Positions 23,215-34,100 of a stretch of 64,000 nt of DNA are shown in pieces. A program made the translations under genes and the position numbers. Positions within the stretch are counted from its first letter, which is position 1; every line of letters starts with the position of its first letter. Under the pieces are notes generated by a model. It worked only from the letters and a program-made list of their open reading frames with translations, was not told where the DNA came from and did no database searches. The DNA is from Chelonoidis abingdonii (Eukaryota > Chordata > Testudines > Testudinidae): assembly GCF_003597395.2 (NCBI RefSeq), contig NC_133776.1:39735947-39799946 (forward strand), in the 5' to 3' direction.

Positions 23215-23620
23215 ATCTAGTCACTAGCAGGAGGCACTGTGACTTTAAAGACCTATGTCCTAAGTTGAGCTCTGCCATTTAACACTGTGTAACCTTGAGC
23301 AAATCTCTTGGACCCAAATTCTCATAATATAGTCACTCTGTGTTTCACTTACTGGAAGCCCAAATGGGGAGACATTTCAGAGGTGCTGAGTCTTAGCAAA
23401 TTCCACTGACTTCAAAAGGAGTTATGGGTATCCAGCAATTCTGAAAATCAAGACTCCAAGGTTTTCAAAGTTGGGGTACCCAAAAATCAATATCCATTCT
23501 TGCCTCGGTTTCTTCGTCTGTAAAAAAGAAACAACAATAATGCAGGTGGGTTGCGATGCTGTTTGTAAAGTGTTTTGAGATTTCCCATTGGAAGATGTTA
23601 TTGAAGGGAAAACTATTTAT
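23215..23620 (+). mobile_element. MIR-like SINE split by an insertion
   Basis: The first half (23215-23314) has CACTAGCAGGAGGCACTGTG, GAGCTCTGCCATTTAACAC and TGTAACCTTGAGCAAATCTC. The second half (about 23493-23615) resumes with TGCCTCGGTTTCTTCGTCTG then TAAAAAAG, followed by TTTGTAAAGTGTTTTGAGAT and a TTATTATTACTATTA tail. Together they form one SINE interrupted by about 180 bp. Confidence 0.75.
23315..23492. repeat. Palindrome-like insertion inside the SINE
   Basis: The sequence between the two SINE halves contains TTTCAGAGGTGCTGAGTC ... GGGTATCCAGCAATTCTGAA, an approximate inverted pair. In its centre is CCACTGACTTCAAAAGGAG. This places a member of the short-palindrome class as a mobile insertion within a MIR-age SINE. 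The edges are inferred from where SINE similarity stops. Confidence 0.5.
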
Positions 23621-23971
23621 TATTACTATTAGAATATTCAGTCTTCTTTCTTCCAACTGCATTTTGTGAGCAGAGATCCTGAATTCCATAGGTGGACAGC
23701 TTTTACCTATCACCTGCTCTTCAGTGATGATATGCCAGGACCAGCGGCAGATAAATGATCACCTCTCTCTGCTTCTTCTGGTCTACAGATAGGTTCTTGG
23801 AGATCACGTTTCTTTTGGTCCAGCCTGAAGAAAGCACCTAGCCCACTCTATTTTCATAGGGGATGAGGTGATGACATTTATGCACTAGTGTCATTGCACT
23901 GTATCACAATGGCCTGAAAGTTCCATCTAGGGCTTCATACCATGCCCCAGACTGTAGTGATGAACCAAAGT
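23621..23971. other. Unassigned sequence
   Basis: Nothing recognised. Confidence 0.4.
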
Positions 23972-24110
23972 TGATAGAATCATAAAGTCTAAGTCCATAA
24001 GGGATCATTAGATCACCTAGTCTGACTTCCTCTAAATCATAGGCCGCCAGTGCTCCCCACAACCAAAATTACACCAAACTATGACAATCCTCAGGAGACC
24101 AAGCTGATGT
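23972..24110 (-). mobile_element. CR1 tail fragment, reversed
   Basis: TTGATAGAATCATAAAGTCT, then ATAAGGGATCATTAGATCAC and CTAGTCTGACTTCC, match the reverse complement of the CR1 3' end (the ATAGAATCATAGAAT...GGGACC...CTAGTCCAACC pattern of sauropsid genomes). Confidence 0.7.
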
Positions 24111-25389
24111 GATAATAGCCTTGGTCTATGTTTGCCAAACCAAGTCAATGTTTAGTGGGGGGTTAGCAGATCTGAATGCAGCTAATTAAGCTGAGCTCAG
24201 ATTTGCACTCAAACCTCTTCCCAGACTGGCCACTTACACACAGCTAGTTTGTTTTTCCTCCAGTGCAGCTAGGTTGTTCAGGTATTGAGATCTCATTACA
24301 CTGTAAATGATATGAGTAACTTTTGCTGGTCCCTGCATTAAGGACTAGTTTTAAAAAACAAAATTAATTTCTGCTTTTTCAGGGGTTGAGGTCAATACTG
24401 ATATAGTACAAACGATTGTGCTTTCAAGAGCAATTTAGTTCCATTAAGTCAAATACAGTAATGAACTAGAACAAGCTAGTGAATGATTTTCCAGTTGCAT
24501 TCTTCTGTTTGGTAACATTTTTCTCTCTCAAACTTCCGATTCTCAGAACAACTCTTACTAGCAAAACTTGAATTCCACTGCAAATGACAACTGCAGTTTC
24601 TCGATTTCATTAGCGTCTCCAGCCAGCCAGCCAAACCGGCCACTTTGTAGTTTGTCATCAACCTGGAAACTAATTTAATATTGCCACTTGCAAGGACCCT
24701 TTACTAGAATGCATTGCACACTTGCCATGGCACATAGCTTTTCCATTACAGACACAGAAGAGATCATCTAATCATAAAGGAAATCATGAGAGCATTGTCC
24801 GTGTCAGTCAAGGGGGGCATTTTATACTAACTCATGCCAAAAGTGCTCTGAGTATCCAATAAAGAACAGTGTTTCTCCATGACATAAAAAATACTCCAGT
24901 TTAAAAGAGAAATCAATTATATAAACCCACTGTACATCAGTTGTCACCTCATGATCGGGCAAAATTAATTTCGGCAGTTCATCCAAACTCTGCATAGGGC
25001 AGGTTCTGGCATTTTAAAATCCCTAGGAAAGTAAAACATTCTTGGTGTTACAAAGACAACATGTAAGGGGCAGAACTTTGGTTCACGTAACTTGGGAAAG
25101 TTGCTGCTACTATTTGAGGGATACATGTTTGTAACATTCATATATAGCAAACTGAGAAGAGGAGCAGATGCTTATGATTCATCCCTACATTTCCACAGAA
25201 ATCTGTTCTCTCTAACACTATATTGGAAACTTAGTTTTGAAACTTTTTTTGGTGCAAAGTGCTGAAATTGTACATTCATTATAAAAGCTATAAAATTACA
25301 TTGCCAATAGAAGATGATACAGAGGAATGAGCAGGCAGTATCCAGAGTAAAAAATAATGATAATTAAACTGTGCACTGGGGCCTGATTA
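24111..25389. other. Unassigned sequence
   Basis: No gene or clear repeat. The 61-codon frames at 24476-24661 and 24965-25150 (minus) show no domain. Confidence 0.4.
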
Positions 25390-25562
25390 TTTAAAAGTGA
25401 TGAGTGATTTCAGGTGCCTCAGTTTCTGAATAACTAACTTGAGATATCTCAAAAAAGGGTATGATTTTCAGAGGGCGGAAGCTCAGAACTCTTAAAATCT
25501 AGTCCCTTTAGAGGATGCCAAGTTTGGCACCTCAAAAATGGAGGCATCCAAAATCACTAGCT
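25390..25562. repeat. Imperfect palindrome, about 170 bp
   Basis: The left arm (GAGTGATTTCAGGTGCCTCA ... CTTGAGATATCTCAAAAAAG) is the approximate reverse complement of the right arm (CCCTTTAGAGGATGCCAAG ... GAGGCATCCAAAATCACTAG). The centre holds GATTTTCAGAGGGCGGAAGC. It is a long but decayed snap-back element with no coding capacity. Confidence 0.7.
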
Positions 25563-26874
25563 TCTTTCACAAGTGTAGGCAAAGAAACATAATTGAGTAG
25601 TTTTTCTATTATTGAGTATTATTACAGCATATCAATATGTATAGAGAGAATATATAGCATGGCGGAATGATATAAAGGTATTCCCTGTATGACTTTGGGA
25701 TCATCCAGGAGCTGCTATTGGCCTGACGGTGTTCTTGAAATCAGTGGGAGGTGCTCGACGTTTGGAATGTATGAAAATCTGCCACTTATTAAAGGGTCTA
25801 AATATGGATTTCAGAATCTAATTTTAGTCACCCCCTTATGAAAATCTTTTTTAGATTTGTGGACTGAACTGACTATATCAAGTGAAATGCTGACATTTGG
25901 GATTATAATGTTTTTCCAGCATTCCATTATAAATAAAGGGTAATTTTTATATATATTATATATGAATAAATAAAATCAGCATCTTCAGTTTAGTTCAAAA
26001 GCATTATAAAAGACAGTGGAGTATATTATTCTAACCAAAGGGTACATCTTCTACATCTGCATTCACTGAATTGCAACACATCCTTCTGTAACAAAGTTAT
26101 TTAGTAAAATATGCTTCTTTCCAAAGAGAGTTACATCTGCTAAAGTGAATCTATCCTCAAATAGGTAAAGGTAATGGCAATCTGGGGTTCAGTAATCAGC
26201 AAGATGCCAGTGGAACTGAAATTTGAGCGGGAAGCTTTGCCAGTGTACATTTTCTACCATAATCTGAATCTGGAAAGCTGCAGGGGAGAAAAACCTGGAG
26301 AATATGATCACATTTACGTGTAGCAGTTTTAGTAAAGCAGAAGTGCAAAAAGCATCTGAATAATGAATTTTATAATGGAAGTGATAACAGGCTGAATGAT
26401 AATGGGGCAAACAAAATTATAATTACCCATCCCAGATGTAAAATGAGAAGCTCATTAGACAATGCAATAAAGGTTAACAGATATAGTCAAGATTATAAAT
26501 ATTTTTGCACAGGTTAATATACATATTTAAAGCAGTTGTAGAATGCTTACCTACCTGTAATGCAGACAGGGATCAGCAGCACAGTAATTGAGTACTACTT
26601 TGTGATGGTTTCCAGTAAGCATTTAAAAGAGTGTTGATTGACCTTTCAGATATTGTCTGACATTGCATCACTGTGCAGCACAATTTAACCCCATGCACGA
26701 GGGTATTCAGAACTACCAACGCTCAGGGGGGAAAAAAAGCATTGACATTTAGGATGAGAAAATCCTGATTGAAGGCATTGCAGAGTGATGGAAATTTAGT
26801 TTGGGTAAAAATGTATTTGAAAGTTTTGAAAAATGTTTTCTGCCTCCAAATATGGACTAGGCAGAAGGCTACGG
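25563..26874. other. Unassigned AT-rich sequence
   Basis: A TATATATATTATATATGAAT patch lies near 25949. No gene or clear transposon is visible. Confidence 0.4.
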
Positions 26875-26960
26875 CTAAAATTTGCAAACGTGCCTATGTC
26901 CTATTGAAAATCAATGGGATTTAGGAGCCTGAGCCACGTAAGCACTTTTGAAAATTTTAC
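26875..26960. repeat. Imperfect palindrome, TTTTGAAAATTTT family
   Basis: The left arm is CTAAAATTTGCAAACGTGCC. The right arm is CGTAAGCACTTTTGAAAATT followed by TTACC. The loop contains CCTATTGAAAATCAATGGGA, itself palindromic. A relative lies at 31350-31432. Confidence 0.65.
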
Positions 26961-28589
26961 CTACATCTCTGTTGATTAAATGGCTAACTAACTCAGAATA
27001 GCTTCAAGAGACTCATTATTTCAGGTTGATTTTAATAGTTTAATAGATTTAAAAGTTTGGAGGCTTATAAGAATCTCCTTACTTGAATAACTGTGATCAC
27101 AGCCAGAAACCAGAAATGAACAAAAAATTCAAATTCAGATGTTTAATAACTGGAGTAAATTCCCTTCACACAAGATAAGTACTTCTTGCTGGTATAGACA
27201 GAAGGAGGCTTTTAGCTTTTTATTATGGTATATTGTACTTCTCTTGACATATATGGAATCACAGTCCTTAAACAGGAGACATTTATTAAAGGAAACATCA
27301 ACAAGTACAGACACAAAGAGGCTTCCACACAGCTTGAGTTTCAGCTTTGTCTGCTTTGTTTATGAATGACCGCCCTTTATTTGGCATTCTATGCAGCACA
27401 CAGAATCATCTATTGACTGACAAATATACAGTAAGTAAGCATAATTGCAGTATTCTGTGGCCTAAATTGGGCCAAAGCTGCAGTATCCAAGACATGAAAT
27501 TGGTGAGCCCAGCAGAGAGGAGCAGGCTTGAGTCCTGCTGCATGAGACTGAGGAAGGTTTTTTTGGGGACAATAGGCCACAAAACTGCTCCTGAAGAAGG
27601 TAGGAGGCTGGGTTGGGCAGCAGTTGATCATTTCAGAGAGCTCCATGAGCCTCTAGAAAGGGCTATACCTATCCAATACCTATCCTAACCCCAAGAGGAG
27701 GCCAGACAGAGATGGAGTGGGCCTGGTGGGAGTTTCATAAAGGTTGAGATCATCCATATAAGCAACAGTTTGGAATGCACCTCTAAAATGATGCAAATCT
27801 CTGAACTTGTTGAGGTTTGCCCATCCCCATAGCTAATCCCACTCAACAGCTGTGATGCAAGAACAAGCACTACAGTGATTCATGTGAGCGAGGGAGACAC
27901 TGTTGGCAATAAAGTTCAGAGGGTTATTTTTTTCCCCTTTTGATGAAAGCATGGATAGGTTATGTAAAATAATTCAGCTGGTGCTACACTCATGGGAACA
28001 TATCACTGATGCATCACTACCATTTTACAACAGGCTTTACAAATGCTATGAGGAAATGGGTATTTTGTTCTTCTGCTTATGGATTTATCTTTCCCACAGA
28101 TGTTTTAGCCCGATATGAAGTAGGGCTCATATACCCCCACTTTCCTTTTGTCCAGGAATCCCTATTGTAAACTGGACTTAGTTAGCTAGCCATGCAGAAG
28201 TTGAGCACTTTTTAACTATTAATGACATGTTGGAAAGATTTATTTAAAATAATGGCTGCACATTAAACCCTAAAGAAAGGGCATGCTACATACGGGTTTA
28301 AATATAGTGAATGCTGCTACACCAGGCTAAAATATTTCAGTGCCTTTGTTATACCATATACAGTTTAATTAACCTTTCCCTTTTCAGTAGAATCTTTCAT
28401 TCAGATTTAGCAACATTTAACTAGCATTTACCAAAAATCCCTCTCATTAGAGACATCATCCTGAGATTTATTTTTTCACAACACAGAGAATAAAAGGTAA
28501 ATGTTAACAGCGTGCAAATTAATCTAGACCGAGATTAACATGGAAAGAACCTTGTTGTCATCCCATGCTTTCTGGAAAACTACAAAACC
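26961..28589. other. Unassigned sequence
   Basis: No domain was recognised in the 113-codon frame at 27347-27688 or in other frames. No clear repeat is present. Confidence 0.4.
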
Positions 28590-29720
28590 CTATTTTTAAT
28601 ACAGTAAAACTTTTCCCTTTTCCCAAAATTTAGTTGACCTTTCAGCTGAGAACATCATGTCCTGTGGTGGCATAAATGACCATAAAAGGTGTCTAGAAGA
28701 CAAGTGAGCTGACAGGTGGTTGAAGATGTCTGTGTGCAAAGGCAGGTTGCTATTGTCGTGAATCTTAGCCAGCAGCATGGCAGAGGCCTTCTCATCATGA
28801 ATATGGGGCAGTGCTATGTTACTAAGTATTGGTAGCCATGCCAACAGAGTTGCCTGTGAAGTCCCAATTACAATATGCACAGCTTTCTTAAGCTCTACAT
28901 AGACCAGCCTAACATCAGGCAAGTGTCACCAGATAGGAGCAGAGTAGTCTGCTGTTGAATAGCAGAGGGCAAGGGCTGATGTTCCAAGCGTCCAGGGATT
29001 TCCACCCCAGGATGAATCAGCCAGTTTTCTGAACAAGTTGTTTGAAATGCTGACTTTGGCTGCCGTCTTCCTCCAGCAGTTGCGGTATGTTAATGGCCTA
29101 TCCAATGTTAACACTGACATAAAGTGGACTTGGATCACACTGCTACCATTGGACGTTGAGGAAAATGTTGAGGAAAATGTTTAACTCTTGGCTTGTGCTT
29201 GCATTATGCAAATTAAATCCACTAGAAACCATCTTAAAAAAGATCGCTACAGGCACCATCAACTACAATAGTCTGCCATGAGCTTCATATAATCATTCAA
29301 GACCTTGTCAATTTCTCAGAAGGAATGAGCTTGGTAGCTGCAGCAGATGTTGTTGGCATAGATAAACTTGCCTGAGAGCATAGCTTGCAGGTCGTTAATG
29401 TACTCATTGAATAATATTGGTGAAAGAACTGAGCTTTGAGGAAGACCATTGATCTGCCACTGCCAAGAGCTACAGCAGTTGCCCATGTGTAGTCTAAACC
29501 ACTTGTTTTGGAGAAAGAGCTTTATTACTTTGACCAGAGAGTTTGCGCAAAAGGCCTCTGTGATAAATAAGAAGTTTGAAAGGTGAAGTGAACATTTATC
29601 TTGTGTGACAGCCTCAGAGCAGTTAACTGAATTGCATCTCAGTCTTGATTCTGCATGTCCTTAGGTGCTGCACAGCAAGATTCTAACATAAGTGTAAATG
29701 GAAGCTATCTGAGGCTGCAA
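28590..29720 (-). pseudogene. Non-LTR retrotransposon reverse-transcriptase relic
   Basis: Read on the minus strand from about 29600: FLQNKWFRLHMGNCCSSWQW, then INGLPQSSVLSPILFNEYIN (29403-29460 region), a clear RT block with NGLPQ-S-VLSP. Next is GKFIYANNICCSYQ (about 29330-29370). The catalytic YADD appears as YANN, with both aspartates replaced. After a break come MSVLTLDRPLTYRNCWRKTA, KLADSSWGGNPWTLGTSALA and LCYSTADYSAPIW (28926-29138), then an IGTSQATLLAWLPILSNIAL segment (28596-28922). This order matches the C-terminal half of RT in a jockey/RTE-like family found in many animals. It differs from the CR1 copies in this window. Several frame breaks make it dead. I cannot assign the clade. 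Confidence 0.75.
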
Positions 29721-30487
29721 GGTTGGGTAAGGATAAGGTGCAGTCTTCCATACTAATCAGTAGTAGGTCTCATGCTCCAATGTGCCTCCTTCTGTACTTG
29801 TGAGCCTGCAGGGTGGTGAGGAAAAACAGTGGATATGGGTGGAGAACTGGAAACCATCTGTAATGAGGTACTTATTTTTGCCTTTCTAGGCCCCAGTCCT
29901 GCAGGCAGCTCCGCATAAGTAAACACTTCCATTTTTGTGGATCGCCGTTGACTTTGATCATTGTATAGTTCACCCATTCTAGCAGCTTGCAGGATTGAGG
30001 CCTTAGGTTTACTCATTGGCTGGAAAAACTTGGGTGACGGCACTCTCAATAATGCAGGATCAGGTTTCTCACAACTCTTTTTACCTTGCACCCTCAGGCT
30101 TTATCTTCAGAAGGAAATAGGTTGTGTCCTTATATTTGAGTCAAGGGAAAGTCCAAGGTAGTTTGTAGGTTTCACACAAGTTAGCAGGACAAATTAGAGA
30201 TTATGGGGAAACCTACAGTTTACCTTGACTTGCCAACTCATGTGAAAACTCAAACTCCCTTGTCTAATTTTCCTTCCAGTTAGTTGACTCAAGTTAAGAT
30301 TACACCTTTTTTTTTCTAGTAAAGGCATAGCCAACATGTTAGCTGTCATTTTATTTGGTTTCTTACTTTGATTGTGAAAGTGCCCAGTGTTTTTTCTCTG
30401 TTTTAAGGCCATTTGTTATTATTATGGGTCAAGACAATCTTCTAGGTTTGGATCAGCCATGTTCAGAATCTCCAATTATAGCAGGTC
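29721..30487. other. Unassigned sequence
   Basis: The 112-codon minus frame at 29753-30091 has no recognisable domain. It might belong to the same retroelement, but I cannot show this. 30483-30487 is AGGTC, the left duplication of the LTR that follows. Confidence 0.4.
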
Positions 30488-31185
30488 TGTAAGTGTGCAG
30501 CACCTCCTGCTGGTCATCTACGGGAATTAGCTCTTCCAGCATCCTGGAGCGCCCCCTTCAGGCTGGTGATCTGCCTTACCACTGGCTCCTGTGTCCCTTC
30601 CAGGACCCTGGTGCCCCTTTCTCTAGGTTGCTGACCTCCTGAAAGTACTCCCACACTCTCAGGTTCTGGGTCTCCCTACCCAAGGGAACCCCCACCCACT
30701 AGCCCCACCTCACCTCAGTGTAAGGCTACTGCCAGTCACCATCTAGCCCCACTCCCTGGGGCAGACTGCAGTATATGCCACTCAGCACAGGCAAGGTTGG
30801 GTTGGACCTGCTGCCTCTCTTTGTAGCTGGGCTGCCCCTCTGCAGCCCCAGTACAGGTCTTAGGCCCTCAGCTAGGCCTGCAGCCTGGAGGTTTTCCAGA
30901 CTGGAGCTTCCCAGCTCCTCTAGCCTTCCCCCAGCCCTGCTCCACTCCTAGAACCCAGCTCAGCTCCCTAGCAGCCAGGCTCTTCTCTCTCTACAAGCAG
31001 AGAGAGACTATGTGTCCACCCCTGGCTTCCCTGCCTTTATAGAGGCAGTTGAGTCTGTTTGGAGCATGGCCCCAGCTGCAGCCACTTCCCCCAATCAGCT
31101 CAGCCTAAGGCTTCCAGCCGTAGCTCTCTCCAAGGGCTAGCTTTTAACCCCTTTCAGACCAGGAGTGGGAGACCACCGCACTACA
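30488..31185 (-). mobile_element. Solo LTR, 698 bp, with 5-bp target duplication
   Basis: The element starts TGTAAGTGTG and ends CACTACA, so it has TG...CA ends on either strand. It is flanked by AGGTC at 30483-30487 and 31186-31190. A 5-bp duplication with TG...CA ends is typical of LTR retrotransposons. It is GC-rich against an AT-rich background. On the minus strand a TATA-like CTATAAAG (31035-31042) lies about 145 bp from that strand's LTR start, so I prefer minus orientation. No internal coding region is attached, which implies LTR-LTR recombination. Confidence 0.8.
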
Positions 31186-31190
31186 AGGTC

Positions 31191-34100
31191 CAATTTATTA
31201 ATAGGAAAAACCAGTAATTTAATACATAAAACATCCCTAGCCACAGCTGACTGTTTGAGTAGTGTGGATTTTCTTCTGAATTAATGCTGAAAAGACAGCA
31301 AAGATTTTATGAGCTGTAGATTCTGTTCCATCTCTTGCCTCATTGATGGGGTGGAATTTTCAAATGGGTGGAAGTACTGTTGACTGAAAGTTAATGAAAA
31401 CTTAATCCCTTAGGAACTTTTGAAAATCCCAATCACTGAGACTGTGTAAACCCACTGAAAGCAAGGGGGCCAGGTAGGTATCATGGGGAGTCTAATTTGG
31501 GGATGGGTATCAACGAGAGCATAATCTGGCCAATAGGACTTTTATTTCTGTTGATGTTGAGCCAGGTAGGGGAAAAAGAACAGTTTTACTCTCAAGATTC
31601 CAGACTGAGTTTTCTGGGCTGGCATTTAGGAAAAAATATATTTTTACTTGTCAACTTAGTATATTTGTCTGGAGTCACTGAGAGACAATAATCATGAAGT
31701 CTCAAAGAGTATTTTTAAAGTCATTTTTTGGAGTAAAACTGCATTTTAAGTAGGGTTTGTCCTACTGTTTTCTGGTTACCAACTCAATGCTCCCTTCTTA
31801 TGACATCCCTATGATAAAAGGAACATTAAAAGCATTTCCCCCTCCCATAACAGGAAACTGATTACTGGACAGTTAATAATCCATCCTTTCACTTCTCAAA
31901 ATAATTCCAATCTCTTCAATTCTCCTTTCAGGAAAAACACCACTAACAACAACTAAATTACAAACAAATAATAATTTAAAAAATGCAGGGTAAAGTCATA
32001 TGACAGTGACATTCTCTGATAAAATCAGTGACACAGATGAACAACATAAAGAGCCTATTAACCCGTCCCCCTCCTCCTTTGAATTGATTGTTAAAAGATC
32101 AAGACACAGAACCATCACAGAGTAAACCAGATCTACAGAATTTTCAGTAGGTGTACCATCTGCACTGAGCTAATGCCACCCTAAGCAATCTGCCACCCAG
32201 CTGTGCAGAAGGGCTGACAAGATTTTCATGACTCAGAATGAGAGACCTGAGATGGGAATGTGGGTTATTGGCTCCCTGACTCTGTTAAAGAGGATTATTA
32301 ATTATTATTATTATTATTCCAACCAGTGCCAGTGGACATGGCCAGTTCCCCAGCTCTCTGTTCATATTGTCTACATTCTGCCAAGTAGCTGGAAAATGCC
32401 AGCTAAAGCATGCATGTATGCTACTGTTGAAACGTCTATCTCCGTTGAATTGCTGAAGGGGACTCCAATCAGTGAAAACTTGTCACTTAGAAAACCTATC
32501 ACAAAATGATGGCCAAATATGTAGCACATGCTGTACCAGAATGATAGCACTGGCTAATGTACAAACATACCCCTGTCTGCACACTGCTTATATTTGTTCA
32601 TCACAGTGAAACCCTGCTAAATGGAATATTCAAAGGAGATCCATACTTGTCTTGGTAAATAATGCCTGTTACCACCTGATGCAGCTACTGATTTACCTCA
32701 AAATGTTGCATTGTGAGTTAACACTGTACTGCAAGCTACATTCTATCCCATGCACCTTCAGAAACATCAACATTGACTCTTCAGAGGTCTGTTTAGGCAG
32801 CTTGTACCAGTGCACTTGGTGCACCAGCCTTGAAGAAGGCATAGCATAGTGCAGATATGTCCAGCCAGCACTATGGGCCAATCAAAGCAGAACTATGACA
32901 ACCCCATTTCTCCCATCCTTCCCAGTCCCAGGCAAGCATCTAGTACTCACATGTAGATTACAAAGGTATTCTCTGGATCAGGATTCTGGCTAGCCTCTGT
33001 GAAACAGTGCGAGAAGGATGGAACCCCTTGGTACCTGTCTCCTCTTGTGCCCTGAGCAAAGTCTTACCATACTATGGTAGTGGTAGATGAGTGTTACATT
33101 GGACTGAGTTGTAATGTGAGCGCAGTAAGACCAATTGGAGTAGTTCTTGTTAATGGGCTGCAAATAGGACAACAGCCCTATACTCTGTGAAGGCACACAT
33201 TTATTCTGAATCATTAGAATACTCTTTCCAAAGCTAGCATAGCTGGTGATGGGTGGATGGGCTTTTGAGGGTCATGAGTTATCAGTTACAGAGTAGTTTA
33301 TATGAGTATTGTGATTTACCTGAAAAATTGGTTACCACACTAGGAAGAAATAAACGCGTCCTCACCAATCACCAGTCTGGAGTTCTAAGAGCTACTTGGG
33401 AAAAGTCTCTTGGCAAAATTAGGACCTTACCCGTATGCTTAACTTTACACATCTGAGCAATCCTGTTGAAGTCACAAAGTTTAATATATGTGTAAATGAT
33501 TACAAGCTCAGGACTTAACAGTGCTTCAAAACATTGGTTAACCCAGGATGCTGAGTTATGAGGAGACAGCGCATTCATTTGCAGCAAGACAGTAACTTTG
33601 TTGTAACTACAATGACAATTATGTGGGCACCAGCTTCAATTTCATTGTGCTCTATGCTAAACACTCTCAGTGACATTTGGCATAGCTACATCAAAGTTAG
33701 TTCATGTCAATTCATTGTGCTTCATGCTATGATGATGGCAGCATTATATGCAGATGGGAACACTTTCTACAGACCCAGCAGGTCATAATTTGTGAGTTGA
33801 CCTGGACTTTTTCAGCTGACAGATCACTTAGTTACCTGATAAAATACCCACTTTTAGGCAGTGCAAATAGGGGAATTTTAGTCCAGGGCTTATTTCTATA
33901 AATTATTCAGAGAAGAAAGGAGCATGCATGCACCAGCATGATCTTCCTGGTGATTGCCTAGATTATATGGTTTGGTTTAAAAAAATACTTAGGTCATAAC
34001 TGGGAAAGCAATTCCAAAGGTATTAGTATAAAAAGATAATAGTTTTACCCTAGGAGAAATGTAGTTAGAAGACGAACGCATCAGGTAAACACAGCAGGTG

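Noticed and set aside
29753..30091. 112-codon minus frame upstream of the non-LTR RT relic
   Set aside because: Its position suggests an upstream retroelement segment, but I see no RT or endonuclease motif.
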